Origin: Caryophanales bacterium UBA7057
GTDB lineage: Bacteria; Bacillota_I; Bacilli_A; RF39; UBA660
Assembly (NCBI GenBank): GCA_002493865.1
Contig: DLAC01000043.1
Location: 1 to 11,719, forward strand
Length of the DNA stretch: 11,719 nt
Direction of reading: 5' to 3'
The position numbers and the translations under genes are program-made. Shown in pieces: positions 5,961-11,719 of this stretch. The notes beneath the pieces were generated by a model. That model made no database searches, had not been told where the DNA came from, and worked only from the letters and a program-made list of their open reading frames with translations. Within the stretch, counting starts at the first letter, position 1, and the number at the start of each line of letters is the position of its first letter.

Positions 5961-7826
5961 ATGACATCTAAAATGAAAAGACAACTTTTTAAAATTATTT
6001 TCTCTTTTCTTTTCATGGTAATATCTTTAATATTAAAAATAGAACCTGATATATACAGTAAAATTCTTTTTGTGATTGCCTATTTGATTGTTGGATATGA
6101 CATCGTGATGAAGGCATTTCGAAATATTTTAAAAGGAAAAGTGTTTGATGAGAATTTTTTAATGACTATTGCAACGCTTGGTGCTTTTGCAATCGGAGAG
6201 TTCGAAGAGGCAGTTGCAGTGATGCTTTTTTATCAAGTAGGGGAATTATTTCAAAGTTATGCTGTCGATAAATCTAGAAAGTCCGTGGCAAGTCTTATGG
6301 ATATTCGTCCAGATTATGCAAATGTGTATAGAGAAGAGAAAACCGAACGAGTGGATCCAGAAGATGTAAATATTGGAGAAGTTATTTTAATAAAACCTGG
6401 GGAAAAGATTCCTTTAGATGGAAAAGTTGTAGAAGGAGAATCCTTACTGAACACACTTGCCTTAACAGGAGAGGCTGTTCCAAGAAGAGTCAGTATTGGC
6501 GATGAAGTACTCAGTGGTTGTTTGAATCAAGATGGAACATTAAAGATTCAAGTAGAAAAACAATTTGAGGAATCGACGGTTAGTAAAATACTAGATTTAG
6601 TAGAAAATGCAAGTAGTAGAAAATCTAAATCAGAAAATTTTATTAGCAAATTTGCAAAATATTATACACCAATTGTGGTAATCATTGCCGTTTTTCTAGC
6701 ATTTCTTCCACCTCTTATAATCCAGGATGCCATCTTTAGTGATTGGCTATATAGAGCACTATCTTTCCTAGTCGTATCTTGCCCATGTGCATTGGTGATT
6801 TCTATTCCTTTAAGTTTCTTTGGAGGAATTGGCGCTGCATCTAAGATGGGAATTCTAATCAAGGGTAGCAATTATCTAGAGGCTCTAGCAAATACTGAAA
6901 TTATCGTATGTGATAAAACGGGAACATTAACAGAAGGAGTTTTCAAGGTTCAAAAAGTAATACCAATTGGATGTTCAGAGAAAGAACTATTAAAGTATGC
7001 AGCAATGGCTGAAAGTTATTCCCTTCATCCAATTTCCATTTCCTTAAGGGAAGCATATGATAAGGATATCAATGAAAAATTAGTAACAAAAACCAAGGAG
7101 ATTTCTGGAAAAGGCGTATTTGCGAAAGTAGATGGAAAAGAAGTCCTCGTTGGGAATGAAAAATTGATGGATGATGAAAAAATTAAATTTACAAGGAGTG
7201 AGGAACTTGGAACTGTTGTATATGTTGCTGTTGATAAAAAATTTTGTGGATCCATCCTCATTTCCGATAAAATTAAAGAAGATTCTTATACTGCTACTAA
7301 AGAGTTCAAAAAAAATCATGTAGAAAAAGTAGTAATGTTAACAGGAGACCATGAAAATATTAGTAAGAGTGTAGCAGAAAAACTAAATTTAGATGAATAC
7401 CATGCAGAATTATTACCGCAGGATAAAGTTTCTTGGGTTGAAAAACTAATGACCCAAAAGTCAGCAAGCGGAAAACTGATATTTGTAGGGGATGGGATCA
7501 ATGATGCACCTGTTCTTGCTTTATCTGATATTGGTGTTGCGATGGGAGGACTTGGGAGCGATGCTGCCATTGAAGCGGCAGATGTTGTAATTATGACTGA
7601 TCAGCCATCCAAGATTGTAGATGCAATTATGCTATCGAAAAAAACGATGAGAATTGTAAAACAAAATATCATTTTTGCCATTCTTATAAAAATAGCAGTA
7701 CTAATTCTAAGTGCTTTTGGAATAGCAACGATGTGGGCAGCCGTATTTGCAGACGTAGGTGTCTCCATTTTAGCGATACTCAATGCATTAAGAATTTTGA
7801 GAGTAAAAAACTGGATCAAGAGGTGA
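5961..7826 (+). CDS. cadA: P1B-2-type Zn/Cd/Pb-exporting ATPase (CadA/ZntA-like) lacking an HMA domain
   Basis: A membrane pump exporting soft divalent metals at the cost of ATP. Motifs from ATG 5961 (621 residues): LTGEAVP in the actuator domain; SCPCALVIS with Cys274-Pro-Cys276 in the metal-binding helix; phosphorylated Asp318 in DKTGT; SLHPIS for ATP binding; GDGIND (Asp511); then MGGLGSDAAIEAADVV, a signature of Zn/Cd pumps. Lys577 and Asp598 are spaced 21 apart, as are Lys693 and Asp714 of E. coli ZntA, supporting divalent specificity. The N-terminus begins with basic residues and goes straight into membrane helices, with no HMA domain; that domain is encoded by the gene just upstream. 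TTG 5958 is an alternative start; AGAGGTG at 5945-5951 suits either. AGGTGA at its end serves the next gene. Confidence 0.93.
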   Translation: MTSKMKRQLFKIIFSFLFMVISLILKIEPDIYSKILFVIAYLIVGYDIVMKAFRNILKGKVFDENFLMTIATLGAFAIGEFEEAVAVMLFYQVGELFQSYAVDKSRKSVASLMDIRPDYANVYREEKTERVDPEDVNIGEVILIKPGEKIPLDGKVVEGESLLNTLALTGEAVPRRVSIGDEVLSGCLNQDGTLKIQVEKQFEESTVSKILDLVENASSRKSKSENFISKFAKYYTPIVVIIAVFLAFLPPLIIQDAIFSDWLYRALSFLVVSCPCALVISIPLSFFGGIGAASKMGILIKGSNYLEALANTEIIVCDKTGTLTEGVFKVQKVIPIGCSEKELLKYAAMAESYSLHPISISLREAYDKDINEKLVTKTKEISGKGVFAKVDGKEVLVGNEKLMDDEKIKFTRSEELGTVVYVAVDKKFCGSILISDKIKEDSYTATKEFKKNHVEKVVMLTGDHENISKSVAEKLNLDEYHAELLPQDKVSWVEKLMTQKSASGKLIFVGDGINDAPVLALSDIGVAMGGLGSDAAIEAADVVIMTDQPSKIVDAIMLSKKTMRIVKQNIIFAILIKIAVLILSAFGIATMWAAVFADVGVSILAILNALRILRVKNWIKR

Positions 7827-7833
7827 TGAACTT

Positions 7834-10032
7834 TTGAAAAAAATCATTTTAAATATCGGCGGAATGACTTGTAGTGCTTGTTCTTCAGGACTTGAAAAAT
7901 ATTTAAATAAACAAAAGGGTATCCAAAGTGCTAATGTGAATTTAGTACTATCCATTGTGACCATTGAGTATGAAAATTTGAGTAAGAAAGAAATCGAAAA
8001 GTTCATACAGAATGCTGGATTTGAGAGTTTAGGGGAATTCAAGGGGATTGAAGACGTTTCCATTCATCGTTTCGATAAAATAAAATTGATGGCACTAGGA
8101 ATTTTAGTTATATTTATGATGTATCTTTCCATGGGGCATATGATATTCCTCCCGGAGATTCCTTATCTAAATCATCAGTATGTAAACTATCTTGCCACTA
8201 TCCTTTTTCTACTCACTCTTATTTTCCTATGGTATGGCTTGGATATTTTGAAAAGTGGAGTAAAAAATCTCATCCATAGAATGCCAAACATGGATACTCT
8301 CGTTATGCTTAGCGTTTCTGTGAGTTTTCTTTATAGCGTATACGGTTATATTTGTATTTTGACAGGCTATTTGAACAATTTGAATGCTTTATATTTTGAG
8401 TCTACTTGTATGGTAATTTATTTTATTAAACTAGGAAGATTTTTAGAAAATATTAGTAAAAGTCATACGAAAGATGCAATTAAAAAATTAGTTCAAATTA
8501 CTCCACAATCTGCAGTTTTAAAAGTGAATGGAGAAGAGAAGAAAGTTTCTATCGACGAAGTGAAAACGGATGATTTATTAATCTCTAAATCTGGCGATAA
8601 GATTGCTGTAGATGGGATTGTAGAAAGTGGAACAACCTATGTAGATGAAAGTTTTATTACGGGGGAAAGTATGCCTGTATTAAAAGAAAAAGGAAGTCAT
8701 GTCATTGCCGGATCTATCAGTTATGATGGATATATTGAATATAAAGCAAAACGAATTGGAAAAGATTCAACGATATCAGAGATTGTAAACTTAGTAGTAG
8801 AAGCAACAGGTACGAAAAGTAAAATACAAAAATTAGCGGATCGTATTAGTAATTATTTTGTTCCTGTGATTCTTATGATTTCTGTACTGACATTTGTACT
8901 TCAAATCATTCTTGGTATTCCTTTTGAAGATTCTTTAATTCACATGATTACGGTTTTAGTAGTTGCGTGTCCCTGCGCTTTAGGACTAGCAGTACCACTA
9001 GTCGCAGTCATTAGTAATGGTTTATGTGCAGAAAGAAGCTTGTTTTTAAGAAACAGTGATGTTTTAGAAAATGCTAGAAATATTGATACCATTGTATTTG
9101 ATAAAACAGGGACTTTAACTTATGGAAAATTAAAAATATTTAAGATTTATAATTATTCTAGCTATTCAGAAAAAGAATTATTAAATCGAGTCGCAAATCT
9201 AGAAAAGAAATCTTCCCATCCGATTCAAACAGCATTTACAGTGGAGAAGAAATTGGAAGTAAAGAACTTTAAAACTTTAAATGGAATGGGAATTATGGGA
9301 ACTATAGACGGAAAAAAATATTATTTAGGAAATGATAAAATTTTAAAGAAGTTAAAATTAGAAGAACGAAATAAGAAAGACTATGATTATCTAGTAAAGA
9401 ACGGATGTAGTATTTTATATATTGTAGAAGAAGCTACTGTGCTTGGTATCATTGGTGTAAAAGATGTGATACGTACCGACGTAAGGGAAACAATTTTACA
9501 TTTTCAAGAAATGGGAATAGATGTAATCATGTTAACCGGGGATAATCAAGAAGTAAGTAGCAAAATCGCCAAAGAACTAGGAATTAAAAGGGTAATTGCG
9601 AATGTACTTCCAAACGATAAAAAAGAGAAAATAGAAAAATTAGTTCAAGATGGAAGAAAAGTAATCATGGTAGGGGATGGAATCAATGATGCACCCTCTT
9701 TAGTTACTGCTACAGTTGGAGTTAGCATTAATGATGGAACTGATGTCGCCATGGATTCTTCCGATGTAATTTTAATGAATAATCATATGAAAAATATATT
9801 GGACTTAATTATGATTAGTAAGGCATCTTATAGAATTATTAAACAAAATCTGTTTTGGGCATTTTTCTATAATATATGTATGATTCCAGTTGCGATTGGA
9901 TTATTTGAAAACCATGGGATTTCTATGACACCAATGTTTGGAAGTATCGCTATGATATTCAGTAGTTTCACAGTAGTATTAAATTCATTAAGACTTAGGA
10001 GGATGAAAAATGAAAGTAGAATTAAAAATTGA
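7834..10032 (+). CDS. copA: P1B-1-type copper-exporting ATPase CopA
   Basis: Exports Cu(I), possibly Ag(I), across the cytoplasmic membrane. The 732-residue protein starts with one HMA domain (GGMTCSACSSG, Cys13 and Cys16). Then come the SMGHM loop near the first helices, FITGESMP, ACPCALGLAVPL (Cys379-Pro-Cys381), phosphorylated Asp423 in DKTGT, SSHPIQ, and GDGINDAPSLVTATVGVSI. P1B-1 specificity residues are visible at the end: Tyr-Asn in FFYNICMIP and MxxSS in MIFSSFTVVLNSLRL. The usual LATP after CPC reads LAVP here. The start is TTG 7834, with AGGTGA 7 bases before it at the cadA stop, so expression is probably coupled. The last 23 bases overlap the copZ-like gene. No CsoR or CopY gene is seen, so copper export seems to share the CadC-like control. 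Confidence 0.94.
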   Translation: MKKIILNIGGMTCSACSSGLEKYLNKQKGIQSANVNLVLSIVTIEYENLSKKEIEKFIQNAGFESLGEFKGIEDVSIHRFDKIKLMALGILVIFMMYLSMGHMIFLPEIPYLNHQYVNYLATILFLLTLIFLWYGLDILKSGVKNLIHRMPNMDTLVMLSVSVSFLYSVYGYICILTGYLNNLNALYFESTCMVIYFIKLGRFLENISKSHTKDAIKKLVQITPQSAVLKVNGEEKKVSIDEVKTDDLLISKSGDKIAVDGIVESGTTYVDESFITGESMPVLKEKGSHVIAGSISYDGYIEYKAKRIGKDSTISEIVNLVVEATGTKSKIQKLADRISNYFVPVILMISVLTFVLQIILGIPFEDSLIHMITVLVVACPCALGLAVPLVAVISNGLCAERSLFLRNSDVLENARNIDTIVFDKTGTLTYGKLKIFKIYNYSSYSEKELLNRVANLEKKSSHPIQTAFTVEKKLEVKNFKTLNGMGIMGTIDGKKYYLGNDKILKKLKLEERNKKDYDYLVKNGCSILYIVEEATVLGIIGVKDVIRTDVRETILHFQEMGIDVIMLTGDNQEVSSKIAKELGIKRVIANVLPNDKKEKIEKLVQDGRKVIMVGDGINDAPSLVTATVGVSINDGTDVAMDSSDVILMNNHMKNILDLIMISKASYRIIKQNLFWAFFYNICMIPVAIGLFENHGISMTPMFGSIAMIFSSFTVVLNSLRLRRMKNESRIKN

Positions 10033-10213
10033 TGGAATGAAATGTGAAGGCTGTGTAAATAGGATTAAGAATGTTCTATCAAAAACAAAAGGTATGATCT
10101 CTTATGAAGTTTCTCTAGAACATAAAAATGTAATTATGGAAATCAAAAAAGAGAAAACCAAAGAAGAAGTAATAGAGAAAATAGAAGCCTTAGGATTTAC
10201 TGTATCTAAGTAG
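10010..10213 (+). CDS. copZ: CopZ-like copper chaperone
   Basis: A 67-residue HMA protein expected to carry Cu(I) in the cytosol to CopA. DGMKCEGC supplies the copper-type MxCxxC motif (Met10, Cys12, Cys15), and the chain ends with EKIEALGFTV, the usual last helix and strand. AGGAGG at 9997-10002, within the copA end, lies 7 bases ahead of ATG 10010; the 23-base overlap with copA suggests coupled translation and a matched dose. It is the last gene of the operon, before a long hairpin terminator. It contrasts with the DCxxC protein upstream, so each pump has its own small metal-binding partner. Confidence 0.92.
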   Translation: MKVELKIDGMKCEGCVNRIKNVLSKTKGMISYEVSLEHKNVIMEIKKEKTKEEVIEKIEALGFTVSK

Positions 10214-10218
10214 AAATC

Positions 10219-10281
10219 AAAACAAACTCAAAAAACTATCTAGTTTAGACATGAAGATAGCCATATTTTGGATTTGTTTTT
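10219..10281 (+). terminator. Long nested hairpin terminator of the metal operon
   Basis: AAAACAAACTCAAAA (10219-10233) pairs with TTTTGGATTTGTTTT (10266-10280) with one C-A mismatch and one T-G wobble. Inside, CTATCT (10236-10241) pairs with AGATAG (10255-10260). A T run at the 3' side (10277-10281) completes an intrinsic terminator, though the stem is AT-rich and the loop is long. Confidence 0.6.
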
Positions 10282-10285
10282 CTTA

Positions 10286-10294
10286 TGCTATAAT
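10286..10294 (+). promoter_or_regulatory. Extended -10 promoter for the YjbR-PUA gene
   Basis: TGCTATAAT is an exact extended -10 lying 5 bases after the terminator T run. The best -35-like string, TTGGAT at 10268-10273, is only 15 bases upstream and lies within the terminator stem. This gives the last two genes their own transcript start. Confidence 0.6.
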
Positions 10295-10315
10295 AATTAC
10301 ATGTAGGTGAATGAT

Positions 10316-11338
10316 ATGCAGATGGAAGAAGAGATATTTAAAAGAACAAAAGTAGACTTTGATCGGTTATTGTCTTATGGATTTATAAAGAAAGGAAAAG
10401 TTTATAAGTATTCGAAATGTTTTTTAGATGACTTTCAAGCAGAAATTGAAGTTGATGAAAGTGGACATGTTTTAGGAAAAGTATTCGATTTGAATGTAGG
10501 AGAAGAATATATTAATTTTAGAATTGAGCGTCAAGTGGGAGAATTTGTAAGCCAAGTAAGAGAAGAATATCGAAAAATTTTAGAAGAGATTCGTGCCTGT
10601 TGCTTTCAAAACCTTCATTTTATGCAAGAACAAACCAATCGAATCGAAAAGAAAATTAAGGATTGTTATCAGGATGAGCCTGAGTTCGCATGGGAAAACT
10701 CTCCTGGATTTGGAATTTTTCGAAATCCTAGAAATGAAAAATGGTATGGACTCATTATGAATATTGATCGAAGTAAAATAGAACCAAAATCATCCGGTGA
10801 AATAGAAGTAATTAATGTAAAATTAGACCCAGAAAAAATTCAAGAATTATTAACAAAAGATGGATTTTATCCTGCTTATCACATGAATAAAAAGAATTGG
10901 ATTACAATCTCTTTAGATGATACACTACCAGATGATTTAATTATGGAATGTATCGATGAAAGTCATCGTTATACGGAGGAACCAGAAGAATGGATTGTGC
11001 CAGCAAATCCCAAATTTTATGATGTGATTTCTGCGTTTGAAAAAACGGATACCATTACTTGGAAACAATCGAGTAATGTACACGTTAAAGATTTGGTTTA
11101 TTTATATGTAGGAAGCCCATATTCTGCAATTCTCTATCAGTGTGAAGCAATAGAAGTCAATATTCCATACGAGTATCAAGATCAGAATCTATCCATGAAT
11201 CGAGTAATGAAAATCAAATTATTAAAAAAATATCCACAGGATCAATACACCTTTTCAAAATTAAATGAGTATGGAATTCACGCAATCAGAGGACCAAGAA
11301 GTATGCCAAAAAAATTAAGTAGGGAAATGAATCAGTAG
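10316..11338 (+). CDS. MmcQ/YjbR-family protein with C-terminal PUA/EVE-like domain
   Basis: From ATG 10316 (TAGGTGA at 10304-10310) the protein has 340 residues in three parts. Residues 1-110 are a YjbR-associated N-terminal region (FDRLLSYGFIKKGKVYKYSKCF, then a helical QVREEYRKILEEI). Residues 117-218 are the YjbR/CyaY-like fold: EPEFAWENSPGFGIFRNP, KWYGLIMNIDRSKI, INVKLDPEKI, YPAYHMNKKNWITISLDDTLPDD, IDESHRYT. Residues 226-335 resemble EVE/PUA-like domains: WIVPANPKFYDV, ITWKQSSNVHVKDLVYLYVGSPYSAILYQCEA and a final GIHAIRGPR. YjbR proteins are suspected DNA binders, and PUA/EVE domains read modified bases or RNA; a role in nucleic-acid handling is inference. GTG 10307 is rejected because it lies in the ribosome site. 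The Cdd1-like gene follows after 12 bases. Confidence 0.8.
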   Translation: MQMEEEIFKRTKVDFDRLLSYGFIKKGKVYKYSKCFLDDFQAEIEVDESGHVLGKVFDLNVGEEYINFRIERQVGEFVSQVREEYRKILEEIRACCFQNLHFMQEQTNRIEKKIKDCYQDEPEFAWENSPGFGIFRNPRNEKWYGLIMNIDRSKIEPKSSGEIEVINVKLDPEKIQELLTKDGFYPAYHMNKKNWITISLDDTLPDDLIMECIDESHRYTEEPEEWIVPANPKFYDVISAFEKTDTITWKQSSNVHVKDLVYLYVGSPYSAILYQCEAIEVNIPYEYQDQNLSMNRVMKIKLLKKYPQDQYTFSKLNEYGIHAIRGPRSMPKKLSREMNQ

Positions 11339-11350
11339 TATGAGGTGAAT

Positions 11351-11626
11351 ATGAAGACGGATTTAATTACTATTCCAAATGTTGGAAAAAATACAAAACA
11401 AGATTTACTGAATATAGGAATTACCTGTGTGGAAGATTTAAAGGGAAAAAATCCAGAAGAACTTTATCTAAAAGATTGTAAGGTGAAAAAATATCAGGAG
11501 GATCGTTGTCAGTTATATGTGTTTCGGATGGCCGTTTATTACGCAGAGAATACCACATGGGAAGAAGAAAAATTAAAATGGTGGTATTGGAAAGATAAAG
11601 AATATCAGAACGAAAATGATAGGTAG
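11351..11626 (+). CDS. Helix-hairpin-helix protein of the Cdd1 (pathogenicity locus) family
   Basis: A 91-residue protein with a helix-hairpin-helix at the N-terminus (LITIPNVGKNTKQDLLNIGI, Gly12 in the hairpin), a VEDLKGKNPEELY stretch, then EDRCQLYVFRMAVYYAE and LKWWYWKD. This set matches the small Cdd1 family, whose name comes from the C. difficile pathogenicity locus flank but which is widespread and gives no hint of virulence here. The HhH suggests non-specific DNA or protein contacts; the biochemical role is unknown. GAGGTG at 11342-11347 favours ATG 11351 over GTG 11345, which lies within it. It is probably co-transcribed with the YjbR-PUA gene. No clear terminator hairpin follows in the remaining 93 bases. 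Confidence 0.85.
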   Translation: MKTDLITIPNVGKNTKQDLLNIGITCVEDLKGKNPEELYLKDCKVKKYQEDRCQLYVFRMAVYYAENTTWEEEKLKWWYWKDKEYQNENDR

Positions 11627-11719
11627 TAGTCAATCAATATGTTGCCCCAGTTTTAATAAATGGATAGTAATCTAGATGGAAAAATCAATTTATTCCTGTA
11701 ATATGGATATACTATTTAT

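Noticed and set aside
11627..11719. A further gene or terminator at the right edge
   Set aside because: Only short AT-rich sequence with stops; no ribosome site with an open frame and no stem with a T run can be supported.
1..11719. CRISPR array, insertion sequence, tRNA or phage genes
   Set aside because: No regularly spaced repeats, transposase-like frame, terminal repeats, cloverleaf or integrase was seen on either strand.

Overview
The window is AT-rich, tightly packed, and coded entirely on the + strand. Gene style (GGAGG and AGGTGA ribosome sites, extended -10 promoters, several TTG starts, U-tailed terminators) and protein content point to a low-GC Bacillota, probably a gut-type member of Bacilli/Erysipelotrichia or a related clostridial line. 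Tryptophan is TGG and TGA serves as stop, so this is not a Mycoplasma-type code. Placement is inference; no rRNA or tRNA is present.

Layout. (1) 1-1303: a promoter region rich in small inverted repeats, then an XRE-type regulator with a DUF2975-like membrane half, coupled to a 78-residue protein of unknown role. (2) 1320-2472: extended -10 promoter, ogt-like O6-alkylguanine-DNA alkyltransferase, tag-like 3-methyladenine glycosylase and a terminator, forming a compact alkylation-repair operon. (3) 2520-5242: a D,D-carboxypeptidase followed without a visible terminator by four small genes: a DUF7662-like protein, a MazG-type NTP pyrophosphatase that is frameshifted and lacks an expected metal ligand, an ASCH-domain protein and a GNAT acetyltransferase, closed by a terminator. 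(4) 5259-10281: a metal-efflux operon with TTGACA/TATAAT promoter and inverted-repeat operator, CadC-type ArsR regulator, a free-standing Zn/Cd-type HMA protein, a P1B-2 ATPase lacking its own HMA domain, a P1B-1 copper ATPase, a CopZ-like chaperone and a terminator. (5) 10286-11626: a YjbR protein with a C-terminal PUA/EVE-like extension, then a Cdd1-type helix-hairpin-helix protein. The last 93 bases hold nothing I can support.

How it works together. The metal operon places soft-divalent (Zn/Cd/Pb) and Cu(I) export under one divalent-metal sensor, with a matched small metal-binding protein for each pump: DCxxC for the P1B-2 pump and MxCxxC for the P1B-1 pump. The other genes lean towards nucleic-acid and nucleotide maintenance (alkyl repair, MazG-like, ASCH, YjbR-PUA, HhH). 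I see no CRISPR array, phage module or insertion sequence. The most notable points are the frameshifted pyrophosphatase, the joint Cd/Cu operon with a split HMA module and triple operator half-sites, and the YjbR-PUA fusion.
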